Shown piece after piece: positions 49,901-58,377 of a stretch of 60,000 nucleotides of DNA. The position numbers and the translations under genes were made by a program. The notes below the pieces were generated by a model that was not told the DNA's origin, ran no database searches, and was given only the letters and a program-made list of their open reading frames with translations. The DNA comes from Lineus longissimus (taxonomy: Eukaryota > Nemertea > Pilidiophora > Heteronemertea > Lineidae): positions 10,981,001 through 11,041,000 of the forward strand of contig NC_088326.1 of NCBI RefSeq assembly GCF_910592395.1. Direction: 5' to 3'. Every line of letters begins with the position of its first letter. The first letter of the stretch is position 1.

Positions 49901-50662
49901 GGGACGACGAGCGATCCAGTTGGGGGTACACGTCGAAATGGACCAATGATTACTCCATGGTGTTGACGGGCGCTGCATTTTATCACAGGTAGGCCATGAG
50001 ATGAGTTTTATGACCCTTACGTCTGTGTCTATGTGTCTTGTTTGTCCAAAGCACTGATATATTTTTACCCAAATAAGTTTTCATCGTAAAAATCACGCAT
50101 GGCATGCCTGCAGATGCACTCATAATCAGCTTCAGAGGTACTGGCAGGTGTAGAAGAGTTGTTGAAGGATAATGTCCTGTATGACATGATTTTAGGCCAG
50201 TTCTCTGTTTCCTTTGATTCCTCTATTTCGACATGGCCCATCCGACTTATGATCGTGCCGATGTCTATTCTCACTAATTTCCACTTCCATTGTTTCAGAT
50301 ACTACAACTACCTTTACACGCACTACTTACCTAGTCCCGTGCACAAAACAGTCGATCAAACGCAAAACTGCGAGGACATCCTCATGAACTTTCTTGTCAG
50401 TCACGTGATCAAACTCCCACCCATCAAAGTCACCCAACGAAAGATTTACAAAGAAGCGATGGTGCCGAATTCGGGGAAAAATTCCGTCTGGTTAGAGGCG
50501 GAGCATTTTAATACGCGGCAAACTTGCATAAACGTTTTCGTGAATTATTTCGGCTACATGCCGTTGATTCGTTCAAGCGTGCGGTTAGATCCGCTTCTTT
50601 TCAAGGACCCTGTCTCGATGACGCGGAAAAAGTATAAACAGATCGAGAACGTCGGGTCTTGA
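34862..50662 (+). CDS. EXT1: EXT1 exostosin-1, 3' part of gene (8 exons, N-terminus outside window)
   Basis: The exons join to a 428-residue C-terminal portion of exostosin-1, the Golgi type II membrane glycosyltransferase that works with EXT2 to polymerise heparan sulfate by alternating GlcA and GlcNAc transfer. What is seen: the EXT1 signature [13 protein letters not shown] followed by [12 protein letters not shown], the block [10 protein letters not shown], a DXD-type motif (SMDDDAM, metal/UDP-sugar binding in GT64), [27 protein letters not shown] and a C-terminal RKKY. These cover the end of the GT47 domain and the full GT64 domain. Exon phases are consistent, all introns are GT-AG and no internal stop occurs. 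Human EXT1 from residue 322 to the end is 425 residues, so length fits. EXT2 and EXTL proteins differ in the PRGRRLG block. Exon 1 is not found in the window. Total CDS here is 1288 bp. Confidence 0.95.
34970..35031. repeat. Inverted repeat just inside EXT1 intron 2
   Basis: TGACGTGCTAT (34970-34980) pairs with ATAGCACGTCA (35021-35031), an 11-bp perfect stem with a 40-bp loop. It starts 33 bp after the exon 2 donor. Confidence 0.7.
35040..36581. other. Unannotated part of intron 2
   Basis: No recognisable element. The 118-codon frame at 36149-36505 has no motif. Confidence 0.5.
36582..36708. mobile_element. MITE with ~30 bp terminal inverted repeats (~127 bp)
   Basis: GGTAGAATGGGGTATTTGTA at 36589 is matched in inverse by a right end that reads, in reverse complement, GGGTAGAATGGGGTAATTGT. 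A further GGGGCTACAATTA direct repeat lies beside the right arm. Confidence 0.85.
36833..37085. repeat. Two-copy tandem duplication, 128 bp period
   Basis: ATACCTTGAAAATATTA is at 36844 and 36972. Both are followed by AAACGGAAAAATTCCAAGA, TTTTAATAAC and a CACAATTTGCATT end. Confidence 0.9.
37090..38265. other. Unannotated part of intron 2
   Basis: Nothing recognised except a short G9-10 run at about 38091-38101. Confidence 0.5.
38270..38470. mobile_element. Fragment of pogo/Tc1-like repeat
   Basis: GGACACCTCTCTCTTATGAA followed by GGACTCTAG and TTCCATTCAACTTAACCTCT is the same order of blocks as in the reverse complement of 38496-38670 and at 42909-42990. Confidence 0.6.
38496..38670. mobile_element. 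MITE with TACAGTRGAACC ends (175 bp), pogo/Tc1-like
   Basis: Left end TACAGTAGAACCCTATTAAG; right end in reverse complement TACAGTGGAACCTCCCTTAG. TA at both tips fits a Tc1/mariner/pogo TA target site. Internal GTCCTTAATAGAGAG repeats. No transposase frame. Family assignment is inferred from the ends. Confidence 0.7.
38675..40655. other. Unannotated part of intron 2
   Basis: No recognisable feature. The frames at 39495-39895 show no motif or splice support. Confidence 0.5.
40661..40748. mobile_element. Short mariner-like MITE (88 bp)
   Basis: Starts TACAGGGTGGTCC and ends GGCCACCCTGTA, near-perfect inverted repeats with TA at each tip. Too short to encode anything. Confidence 0.8.
41270..41690. 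repeat. Degenerate tandem array, ~130 bp unit, 3 copies
   Basis: CACTCGAGTATTTCCAAGTGGT and CACTCGAGTGTTTCCAAGTGGT-like blocks recur, followed by CATAGATGTTCGACTC-like, AAATGGTTGCC-like and GAAATGTTT-ATCTAA blocks near 41295, 41422 and 41560. Confidence 0.8.
41850..42165. repeat. Cluster of CATCATAGAAT-CTATGATGG palindromes
   Basis: CATCATAGA-T-TATGATGG and partial forms recur at about 41888, 42066, 42090 and 42111, with similar palindromes at 26116-26200. Possibly termini of a foldback element. Confidence 0.6.
42909..42990 (-). mobile_element. Fragment of the TACAGTGGAACC repeat
   Basis: Reads TACAATGGAACCTCCCTTAG, then ACACCTCTCTCTTAAGGACT and TTTTGGTCCTAAATTGGTAG, matching the reverse complement of 38580-38670. 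Confidence 0.8.
43125..43885. repeat. Tandem array, 145 bp unit, ~5.3 copies, highly homogeneous
   Basis: GGACACTCCCCACTGGCACT occurs at 43274, 43419, 43564 and 43709, with a variant at 43852: spacing 145, 145, 145 and 143. Units share AAGTGT-T-CAGGTGCTGG, ACCTCTATCCTCTCTAATTC and AAAATCTTGGCGGTTTCTCT. Open frames across it (about 60-104 codons) arise because the unit is low in stops; 145 is not a multiple of three, so frames shift each unit. Confidence 0.97.
43890..45655. other. Unannotated part of intron 2
   Basis: Nothing recognised. Confidence 0.5.
45690..45935 (+). repeat. Dispersed repeat family 'TCC', copy 3
   Basis: TTCTTCAGTGTTTGCTCTGC, GATTTTCTCCAGGGAGTATT, CCTCCTCCAAGACGGGATAA, then GCATACCACTATGGTCAGGC and a TTTATTGGCCTCGTGACT stretch. 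Longest copy of the family. The 111-codon minus-strand frame (45473-45808) overlaps it and is not called. Confidence 0.75.
45965..47315. other. Unannotated end of intron 2
   Basis: A CCTAAAATCCAATTCTT direct repeat occurs at about 46997 and 47075. Otherwise nothing recognised before the exon 3 acceptor. Confidence 0.5.
47316..47442 (+). CDS. EXT1: EXT1 coding exon 3 equivalent (127 bp)
   Basis: Acceptor CGCTTCAG ends at 47315; donor CAG|GTGCGT at 47442/47443. One base completes the Arg codon, then 42 codons run [12 protein letters not shown] ... [10 protein letters not shown] ... GDERLLLQ and end in phase 0. This is the nucleotide-sugar-binding end of the GT47 (GlcA transferase) domain. Human exon 3 is 108 bp; the extra 19 bp at the 5' end equals what exon 2 lacks, so the protein is unbroken and only the intron position differs. 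The open frame extends into both introns, so the splice sites and not the open frame define the exon. Confidence 0.96.
47518..47905. repeat. Two-copy duplication within EXT1 intron 3, 251 bp apart
   Basis: GTCACCCATC at 47523 and 47774 begins two copies sharing ACCAC-CTCAA, CTGGGGCCAA, CTCTATGGC-GG-GGTTAA, TCGTGCCATA and GTA-AGT-CACC. They occupy much of the 808-bp intron. Confidence 0.85.
48251..48370 (+). CDS. EXT1: EXT1 coding exon 4 equivalent (120 bp)
   Basis: Acceptor TTCTCCACCAG ends at 48250; donor GAG|GTATGT at 48370/48371. Forty codons in phase 0 read [20 protein letters not shown], then FLW, then [14 protein letters not shown]. This is the linker after the GT47 domain, conserved in EXT1 (RQQxQFLW and YFSSVE). 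Length is the same as human exon 4. The preceding 808-bp intron contains a two-copy duplication; the following intron is 200 bp. Confidence 0.96.
48571..48822 (+). CDS. EXT1: EXT1 coding exon 5+6 equivalent (252 bp, fused relative to human)
   Basis: Acceptor TTCGTTACAG ends at 48570; donor AAG|GTGGGT at 48822/48823. Eighty-four codons in phase 0 begin [18 protein letters not shown] and end SALVDK. This is the linker between the two catalytic domains and the start of GT64 ([10 protein letters not shown]). In human the same stretch is two exons of 133 and 119 bp, which sum to 252, so length is conserved exactly while one intron is absent here. Sequence is less conserved than in neighbouring exons, as expected for the inter-domain region. 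Confidence 0.94.
48843..48988. repeat. 24-bp minisatellite in EXT1 intron, ~6 copies
   Basis: Unit CCCAGATTTGAGCAGATGTC+ATAG repeats with few changes (one CCGATG, one ACGTCATAA). It starts about 20 bp after a splice donor and fills over half of the 246-bp intron. Confidence 0.95.
49069..49167 (+). CDS. EXT1: EXT1 coding exon 7 equivalent (99 bp)
   Basis: Acceptor AATTTTCAG ends at 49068; donor AAG|GTGAGA at 49167/49168. Thirty-three codons in phase 0: [20 protein letters not shown], then [13 protein letters not shown]. This is the second beta strand of the GT64 nucleotide-binding fold (IxxWN motif). It is one codon longer than the 96-bp human exon 7. Confidence 0.95.
49522..49611 (+). CDS. 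EXT1: EXT1 coding exon 8 equivalent, DXD motif (90 bp)
   Basis: Acceptor TTTCTTCAG ends at 49521; donor GAG|GTACGT at 49611/49612. Thirty codons, phase 0: [20 protein letters not shown], then [10 protein letters not shown]. The DDD triplet is the DXD-type motif that coordinates the divalent cation and UDP-sugar in GT64; human has DED at this place, so the spacing of the two key Asp residues is kept. Exon length equals the human exon. Confidence 0.96.
49828..49988 (+). CDS. EXT1: EXT1 coding exon 9 equivalent (161 bp)
   Basis: Acceptor CTCCTTCCAG ends at 49827; donor CACAG|GTAGGC at 49988/49989. Fifty-three codons plus two bases: [20 protein letters not shown], then [20 protein letters not shown], then [13 protein letters not shown] and a split Arg. 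This is the core of the GT64 GlcNAc transferase fold. The 161-bp length and phase-2 end are the same as in human exon 9. Confidence 0.96.
50299..50662 (+). CDS. EXT1: EXT1 terminal coding exon, 10+11 equivalent (364 bp)
   Basis: Acceptor TTGTTTCAG ends at 50298. One base completes Arg, then 120 codons and a TGA stop at 50660-50662. Seen: [62 protein letters not shown] and the terminal RKKYKQIEN. The two cysteines (NCED and TCIN) are the pair conserved in the family. Human has 172- and 186-bp exons here, so one intron is missing in this genome and the protein is two codons longer. The open frame continues upstream of 50299 but that part is intron. Confidence 0.96.
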
Positions 50663-50977
50663 CGAACATGGCGGTCGACGTTGGCGTTTGCTGATCGGAC
50701 GTATCCATCCACTTATGAGAACGAGGCTGAGTCTCAGAGTGAGGCTCGTAATATTATATACGAGGGAGCATTCATTGAGCGTTTCTAGGATGGTCACAGC
50801 ACATGGAGAACAATTTTACGCCTAGTCATCACTGATATGAGAACTCTCAGCGCATCTGTATACAAAGTTGGGGTAAATGATTCCTCATTTTGTGGGTACT
50901 TACTCATTGAATGCTCCCTTGTGTTTAGAAAGAGTGGCTTCCATTATCCGGGAAGGGACAGGACGCTTGCTCAACAC

Positions 50978-51195
50978 TTAAAGGGGGACTACCGGCAGGA
51001 GCGAGGGGTCAAATTGGTCATTTTCAGGTGACTTATAAGCACTGTTAAGGAATTTGGTCATGGTTGGTTCAGCACTCAATGTATTCCCATTGAAACGTGA
51101 ATAGTTCGTTGTACTGTCGGATGTGACAGACCCCTATTGGCGATATGTGTAACTGAATCTGACCCTCCTGGCTTCTGCCTATAGACTTCCTTTAA
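50978..51195. mobile_element. TTAA-flanked MITE family 1 in the EXT1 3' UTR (218 bp)
   Basis: Left end TTAAAGGGGGACTACCGGCA; right end in reverse complement TTAAAGGAAGTCTATAGGCA. TTAA at both tips suggests a piggyBac-like TTAA target. The right half is also present as a partial copy at 25265-25370. It lies between the stop and the poly(A) signal, so it should be transcribed. Confidence 0.8.
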
Positions 51196-51369
51196 CAGTT
51201 TTCATGTATTGCTTGGTTTTACAATGCATTGGTGTATATCATATGGGTCATTCACAAACTGGGTGAAATTACTTTGGGCTTCATAGTGTCGCAATTTTGA
51301 AATTGTGTCGAAATTTGCAATTCGATGCAAAAATGTTTGGATCTCAAAGATGTCATATTGTGCTGGTAA

Positions 51370-51375
51370 AATAAA
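51370..51375 (+). terminator. Candidate EXT1 polyadenylation signal AATAAA
   Basis: The first canonical AATAAA that I find downstream of the EXT1 stop. A T/G-rich stretch at about 51382-51416 follows at the expected distance for a downstream cleavage-stimulating element. Confidence 0.6.
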
Positions 51376-51399
51376 CCTGTCTTGATGTGTCTTAAATGT

Positions 51400-52325
51400 G
51401 GTTTGTATTGGGTGCTTATTTGATTTTATCTGAATCAAAAACTTTGTATGGCTTATTTTGATTTTGTTAGAGATAGTCGGCTGAATCCTTTGAAAAAAAG
51501 GGAGAGTATGTTGGCGTTAGCTGGGCCAGATTACCTCCCTGAAGTCAATGGTTATGATATTGTGGCACATAAGATGACACAAGAGATTCTGTGCCGTATA
51601 GTTTATCCCTTGCTTCACAATCAAATTGGAGATTTCGAAACTTGCTTTTTCTTGTCTGGCTAAGTTTAGCCCAACTGAGTTTTTTCCCAAATTGACAGAG
51701 TATATACTCAAAGTGACTGTGGTCTTGCCATTCAGAACTTGAGACGGGCTCTTCTCTCTCTTATAATCTTAAGAAAATCTGTTTTCACTTTATTTAATCA
51801 AAAGGTTAAAAGGTGCCTCGTGGCCAATAAGTTTTTTTCAGTTTGAAGATATTGCTTTGATATTGAATGCCAAGATTAATTTTTCAATTTTGAATGCCAC
51901 GATGAATTTTTCAATCATTAGCTGAGATTGCAGAGAAAATATTGTCGTTTCCATTTTGCTCGTTTTTGCCAAACGTAAGTAATAATCAAAGGTTCTTTAC
52001 ACAATCAGACGCCGTTGAAGACAATGAGAGTTCACAGTTTCAAAATTAAATCAACTATTTACTACGAAATAGAATCGTGACAGGAACGGTGCTATCAGAT
52101 TGTTGCTCGTAGAGAGCTTTCCGATGAATGGTCATGTCAAAAGGTTCCGAGAAACTCCGTAAAATTTTTTGGACAATTTTTGTCATTTGCTCTTAGCACC
52201 TGTGCATCAGTCCTTGAATGTAAAATCATTTACATATTTTTCATAGGGATAGTGAGGAGTCTAGATGGTAGGGCGTTTTGCCCGACCGAGGGTGATTTCT
52301 AAAACTTAAGGAACTTTGCGGTCAG
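51400..52325. other. Unannotated DNA downstream of EXT1
   Basis: No gene recognised. AT-rich; ATTTTTCAA repeats near 51880-51920. Confidence 0.5.
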
Positions 52326-52327
52326 TT

Positions 52328-52568
52328 TTAAAGGCATACGCCGCTCATTGAAAATTGGAAATTTGTAAATGAAATTGAAAATTTCCAGTTGCATAAATAC
52401 GAACTAAATACAAAGTTCAACGTTGCCGTTGTGTAGACAGATATACAAATACTATACATACCAAGTTTCATCAAATTTGCATGCATGATAACTGCACTAC
52501 AGCATTGTGCATAATTGCATTTCTATTTTGCTGGACCACCAGTAATTAAGAACGGCGTACTCCTTTAA
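52328..52568. mobile_element. TTAA-flanked MITE family 2, copy 2 (241 bp)
   Basis: Left TTAAAGGCATACGCCGCTC and right, in reverse complement, TTAAAGGAGTACGCCGTTC are clear inverted repeats with TTAA tips. The body matches 23364-23599. Confidence 0.85.
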
Positions 52569-52569
52569 C

Positions 52570-54520
52570 ACTGACCAGGCATAGGAACATTTTGCCTCGA
52601 TGAAAACACTGTGTACTGCCGCCACTAACTCACTATGTTAACTTCATAAGACTGCCGTTTTAGGCAGCATAGGTCAGATCAAGACTGAATAAAGACTACT
52701 CTTTGTCAATTCTTGGTTGAAATAATCAAAGAGGAACATATTTTTTATTGAATTTGATTTGAAAAAGAGTTTTAGTTGTATATAATTATCAGACAACAAG
52801 AAATTCACTATATTATTCACAATTTTGGGTTTAAGCACTGATTTATTGATAAAATGCGATGGAAGGCCACAGAATAATTTTTGCACTAATTTCACAAAAT
52901 CTGTCAAAATATGCACCCAGAGGTAACCCCTGGTATATATTGCGTCTTATTCTATAAAAATCTCCAAGTTATTCAGAAATTCAACTTTACTCGCATTTCC
53001 ATATTTTTAGTCAAATCTTTGTGCGACATACCACAAATTATTCCTCAGGTCCTTTCAGCCATCTTTTGATAATAATAATAATAATAATAATAAAAGAATT
53101 GATAATTTTAAATTGACTTTGATCACGACAATTCTGAAAATGCCATGAAAGGCAAGATAGGCATGAAAGTGTCCCCAAATTAGGCTAAATAGCGCAATTA
53201 TGTGTATCCCAAATTTGCCAAAAATAGGCATAAGATTACATGGGATAAAGGTGTATGTTATGTGATCGAAAGCACTGGTTTTGAAAGTTGAGGATGGTTG
53301 GAAGATGGACGACTGGAGAATAATTTGAGATATGTCACAAAAAATTTAGACTAAAAAACAAAATCCGAAGCAAAAGTCGAACTTCTGAAGAACTTCGACT
53401 GAACTTTCGTGACAATTTGACGCTTTTGCTTTTGATAGCAAAATGTTTTAGGTGTGCGTCATAATGAAACTGCCATAACTTGATGAAGTGCCAAGCAAAT
53501 GAAGAAATTATCGGAGCTATGTAGAGATTTTTTGTTCTCACATTTGTGTGAAGGAAATAAAGAATTATACCAGACCAGTATGTGGTGAATCCTGACCCTT
53601 GCGCTGCGGCAGCCAGTTTTTGATCAACGCCATCTTGTGTTGACAGTCGACACTAATGATGAACAGTTGAGGTTACTTTTATCTGAAAAGTCGAAACTAT
53701 TCAAAAGTGTCGCTATATACTATTAGGATTGAGTAACTACTAATCATCTGGACTGCATTTGGCATGTTAAGAGAGGGTGCGACCAAGTGCTGGTGAATTG
53801 ATATTCAAGAAGGGCATGAGGTGCTGTGCACATCGTCTGAAAGTCATGAGGCCAAGTACATGACGTTCTATGCACGTCATCCGCAGCGAAAGGGTCAAAA
53901 AAGAAATTTTTTCTTTTGTGCAAGCTTTTCGGCCACAATTGGGTCAACTGACTTGAGAGATTATTGTTGGTCCAAATATTTTCCTGAGGGATGATAGTGT
54001 TGAACCATGGGTGAGGGGACTTGTCAAGTTTTTTTCAATATTTACAAGTCAAATTTGTAGCTTGTCTTGAATTATGTGTATGGCGTCAACTTGCGTCAAA
54101 ACTTTCTCTGGTCATACTACTTTAAAGCTGGATTCTGGTACAGGTGCAGGAAGCCATGTTGTACGGCTTTCACAGGCATTTGAGAAATATCATTGAAAGT
54201 TATTGAGTCGGAGCAAGCGTATCTGACCACTGAGCCTGTGGAAGCAGCAAACAGCGCAGAAAACCACAGTAGTGGAATCGGGCCTTTAGAGAGCAACTGT
54301 AGCAAATATTTCTCATTATGTAAATGGCGTCTGCCCCACCGCTGAGGACTGTATCCAACATGATATATATATACAAATCATATTTATTTTTCTAATTTTT
54401 ATGTAATTTTTTAACTCATATAGACTCAAATATGTATATGGTGCAGGTTGCTCTGGTCAACGTTGCATCATTCTTTTGGTTGCCGTAAAAAGTTCTGAAA
54501 TTAATTTATGTATTGGTAAT
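52570..54520. other. Unannotated DNA
   Basis: No gene recognised. Contains only the AAT microsatellite listed next. Confidence 0.5.
53069..53094. repeat. (AAT)n microsatellite
   Basis: About eight uninterrupted AAT/ATA triplets. Confidence 0.95.
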
Positions 54521-54524
54521 TGTA

Positions 54525-54800
54525 ATGGTTTTTTTGTATTTTCTATTTAGTGTGCCGCAGACATGCAATTTTTATTGCAGCAGTGTGTGATATTCATCAC
54601 TTGTGACCAAAATCACTTCTCTGCAGAGTCAGTGAATATGCCTGCAAGAAGTATTGGTAATTTTACTTGTATTTCTTGTATTCTCGGTTTAGCGTGCTGC
54701 AGACATGCAAGTTTTATCGCAAAAGTGTTTGATATTTATCACATGTGACCAAAATCTCCTGTCTGCTGGGCTCAGTGCATATGCCTGCGACAAGACTCGG
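54525..54800. repeat. Two-copy tandem duplication, 142 bp period
   Basis: GCAGACATGCAA occurs at 54557 and 54699; both copies share TTGGTAATT, GTGTTTGATATTTATCAC or a close variant, TGTGACCAAAATC and ATATGCCTGC. Confidence 0.9.
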
Positions 54801-55555
54801 TCATAGCTGCGACATACAATCAATATGAATTAATTACAAACTGCAGATTGCAGAGGCAAAATCTAGGAATTTTTTTGGGACCATCTTCTGTCATTTACAA
54901 GAAGTTCGCTTTTCATCTGCTAAGTAAGTTTGAAAAAATGGTATATACAAGCGTCTTCCGTTCTGTATTGATCCTCAAAGTGATGCTGAGTTAGTGATTT
55001 CTGGGAAGTTTCTTGTAAATCAAGACCAATGCTTTTTTTAACCTTGTGGAATTTTCAATGAAATATGATATATGAGATATCGTATTACGAATCAAAAATT
55101 TTTTCAAAGTATTTTTTCTCTGTGTATTTTTTTGCGAATCTAGGTTATTTGGAAAATTCTCAAAGGTAAAACGCCTCGTAAATTTTTGTCTCCGTAAGAG
55201 TCAACCTGCATACACCTGGGGCGTACAAGCTAAACTAACACATACTATGCACCTGATGGGTGTGATTTGGGCCATTTAAAACGAAGGGTTAACCTTGGTT
55301 AACAAACTACCTCAAGTAGCATTTGACGGCGAGGACTCGCGCTGGTCATTTCGGGGCGACTTTTCCCCCCCGAGTATTGGGTGTTTTTCCACCGAAACCT
55401 ACAGTGAAGTCAGTCTGTAATTGCACAAAGGGTCATCCATAGAATTGGTGACATTGCTGGATGGGCCAGCAGCAGTGTTTGACCGCATCATAGCATTTCA
55501 TCGTTCTCCTGTAACGAACCTTAAATTGCTGATCGAATGTCAAAATTATTGTGTA
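54801..55555. other. Unannotated DNA
   Basis: No feature recognised. Confidence 0.5.
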
Positions 55556-55561
55556 CTCAAA

Positions 55562-55785
55562 AATGAGTTGCACCATTGGGTTTATACACAAATGAGTGGC
55601 ACCATTGGGATTTTACTCAAATGAGTGGCACCATTAGGTTTATACTCAAATGAGTTGCACCATTGGGTTTATACTCAGAGTGGCACCATTGGGATTTAAC
55701 TCATATGAGTGGCACCATTAGGTTTATACTCAAATGAGTGATACCAGTGGGTTTATACTCTTATTAAGTGGAACCAAGCTTTTTA
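55562..55785. repeat. 29-bp minisatellite, 7-8 copies
   Basis: ACCATT recurs at 55572, 55601, 55630, 55659, 55685 and 55714, and a variant at 55743. Unit is TGAGTGGCACCATTGGGTTT plus ATACTCAAA; one unit is three bases short. Confidence 0.95.
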
Positions 55786-56370
55786 TGTGCAATGATTTGT
55801 TCAAAGTTGTCAAAACGCCAATGAGATAAGCTTGATAAAATGTGCCTTGACTTATTGGGCTATTGTAAACTTGCTATTACCAGTTCGTTAGACCTAGTTG
55901 AAGAAGCAAAACTTTTAGTTATTACTGATTGGATGATAGACCAAGTTTAAGAGGCCTGCTTTTTTTGTTCAAAGATGTGAAAATTTAACTTGAATTTGAA
56001 TATCGCCAATTGTGTTCATTAACACCAAGTAGAAATTTCAACAGTACTGTTGAGAAGACTGATAAATGCAGAGTTCTGTGAATCTGCATGTATTATAACT
56101 GCCTTTCAACAGAGGTTTAATTTCATTTACCTGTGAGCCACAAGAAAAAACGATGAAACGGAAAGGTGTGGGGCTTTCAAAAAACCCAGAAATGATATAA
56201 AGAGGAACAAGTCGATGATTTTTAATCATTTCAAATGACGACCATTTCCGGCTAAAGAAGTAATGCACATTTTATGGCTTTTCTCAAATAAAGTAAACCA
56301 CTTCATTATATCATGTGTAACCCCTAAGGGGTCCAACACAGACAAGGGTACCCAAGGTTGGTTCAATGTC
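55786..56370. other. Unannotated DNA
   Basis: No feature recognised. Confidence 0.5.
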
Positions 56371-56374
56371 GGTC

Positions 56375-56475
56375 TTCTTCTTCCTCCACAGCATATACTC
56401 TGCACTTCGAGGTGATTTTCTCCAGGGAGTATTCCTCCTCCAAGGCAGGATGAGCATTTTGCAAAAACGGTCTTG
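56375..56475 (+). repeat. Dispersed repeat family 'TCC', copy 4
   Basis: CTTCTTCTTCCTCCACAGCA, then CTCTGCACTTCGAGGTGATT, TTCTCCAGGGAGTATTCCTC and AAGGCAGGATGAGCATTTTG. Confidence 0.8.
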
Positions 56476-56938
56476 CCAAGGCTCGTAAATTAACATTTAT
56501 TTCTGGTTCCACTTGTAGACAAGTGTGTGTTTATCAATATGCTTTCGGCCTGATTTCATCTTCTGACTGAACGTTATTTCTCATTGTTTCAGTGTCAAGT
56601 TTAGCAGTGTAGACAATACTGCTAATGCTACGTTCACACTGAGCACGGTTCTGATCCGTATTCCGGAATACGTACTCCGGAATACGGTTTCGTTAATGCG
56701 ATTTAAAAATGACCTGTTCACATTGCGTTAATTCGCTTCAAATTCGCTTGCTGATCAGGTTCTGGAGCGTTCACACTTAATGCGTAATAACGCCACGGCA
56801 TCTATCGGATGCGATTTAAACTGATTCCGATGGCCTCCGACAATCCCGAATGTCCCGAAGGAGGCCGAGCCGAAAGATCCCGAGAGGTGAAGGTCAAATT
56901 ATTTCCAAGATGGATGCGCCCATGGACATGATGGAGAA

Positions 56939-57381
56939 GAGACAAGACCACTAATGAATATTCATAGGTTGGAGGGTCGAGGCCTATCAATTAGACGAGT
57001 GCATGTTTTTTACTCTCAAGTACATATTTGGAGAGGTATTGAAAAAATATTTGCTGTGGCAAGTCTACAGATATAAAGAAATTATTTGATGAAAAAATTA
57101 ATTTCGAATTTTGCTAATTGGGTAATAGGGGGCGTGTTTTGAGTTTTTTCTGCCAGTTGGCTGAAAACAGTGGAAATATCAAAGTCTGTCTAATTTGTCG
57201 ATTATAAAAAAATTTCCGTGGTCAATCACCAATTTCCATCGCACCAGTTACTCGCAAGACTAACCCGTATATCATATCCGAATTTCAGTTTCACTACTTG
57301 ACGCGTTTGTTGATGCGTCGCGGTCAAACATTGACAATTTAACTGCTAAAAGGCTTAAAAAATCAATTGTGGTCTTGTCTC
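56939..57381. mobile_element. 443-bp inverted-repeat element, copy 1
   Basis: Starts GAGACAAGACCAC and ends GTGGTCTTGTCTC, perfect 13-bp inverted ends. Preceded by AGAA. By eye it is identical to copy 2 over all 443 bp. No coding frame of note. Confidence 0.92.
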
Positions 57382-57930
57382 TATTTACACTACATTTTGG
57401 GTCAATATAGTGAAAAATTTGAATGTGCTCAAATCACTCTAATTCATTTAGAATATTGTATTGCTGATGATTTAAGGTCAAAACAAGCTAAAATAATGAG
57501 AAAAAAACTTAATTTGACCCAAATAAGAGTCAACCTGACCCCGGTCTAAGTTCGGTTTCATTTTTACAAGTCTTGTTGTGTTGCCATTCATTTTGTAATT
57601 TCTTTGAAACTACTTAGGCCTTGATTCTGAAAGTTGTGCCCTAAGCAGCAAATATATTCCTAAATCACATCCTAAATTTTCAGCTCCATAGCTTGCTTAT
57701 TCTGGCCAGGGCAGGTCTTTGAATTTGGTGCTGTTGGCTGCAAAATCATGACTTTTTGTCGATTTTGTCCTCTTTCGTCGCTTTGGCACAGTTGTACCAC
57801 TCTTTGAAATGTCTCTCATTTCTCCAAAAATGTCCAGATATGACTTTCCTTTGTTGGAGAGTTGTGGGATGTCATGTACATTAGTTTGAAAAAAATCTCA
57901 AAATGTTAACCCCTGAAATGTACCTTCATT
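57382..57930. other. 549-bp spacer between identical 443-bp elements
   Basis: Sequence unrelated to the flanking 443-bp copies. A 60-codon frame at 57367-57549 has no motif. It may be the internal region of a larger unit whose terminal repeats are copies 1 and 2, or trapped host/outer-element DNA. Confidence 0.5.
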
Positions 57931-58373
57931 GAGACAAGACCACTAATGAATATTCATAGGTTGGAGGGTCGAGGCCTATCAATTAGACGAGTGCATGTTT
58001 TTTACTCTCAAGTACATATTTGGAGAGGTATTGAAAAAATATTTGCTGTGGCAAGTCTACAGATATAAAGAAATTATTTGATGAAAAAATTAATTTCGAA
58101 TTTTGCTAATTGGGTAATAGGGGGCGTGTTTTGAGTTTTTTCTGCCAGTTGGCTGAAAACAGTGGAAATATCAAAGTCTGTCTAATTTGTCGATTATAAA
58201 AAAATTTCCGTGGTCAATCACCAATTTCCATCGCACCAGTTACTCGCAAGACTAACCCGTATATCATATCCGAATTTCAGTTTCACTACTTGACGCGTTT
58301 GTTGATGCGTCGCGGTCAAACATTGACAATTTAACTGCTAAAAGGCTTAAAAAATCAATTGTGGTCTTGTCTC
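57931..58373. mobile_element. 443-bp inverted-repeat element, copy 2
   Basis: Same ends and length as copy 1, in direct orientation, no difference seen. Followed by AGAA (58374-58377) and then copy 3. Confidence 0.92.
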
Positions 58374-58377
58374 AGAA

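Larger units (their letters stand above)
50663..51390 (+). other. EXT1: EXT1 3' UTR (approximate end)
   Basis: The interval between the stop and a candidate poly(A) signal has no sustained coding frame. A 218-bp TTAA-flanked inverted-repeat element (50978-51195) lies inside it. The 3' end is inferred from AATAAA plus the GT-rich stretch that follows, not from transcripts. Confidence 0.6.

Noticed and set aside
50159-50298. Upstream extension of the last EXT1 open frame to a Met at 50159
   Set aside because: The acceptor at 50298 and homology beginning YYNYLY place this part in the intron.
55562-55785. CRISPR-like array of ~29-bp repeats
   Set aside because: Contiguous minisatellite with no unique spacers, in a eukaryotic genome.
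56939-58373. Miniature LTR retrotransposon (443-bp direct repeats with 549-bp interior)
   Set aside because: Ends are inverted repeats GAGACAAG/CTTGTCTC, not TG...CA, and no primer-binding site or polypurine tract was identified. Kept as a finding under a neutral description.
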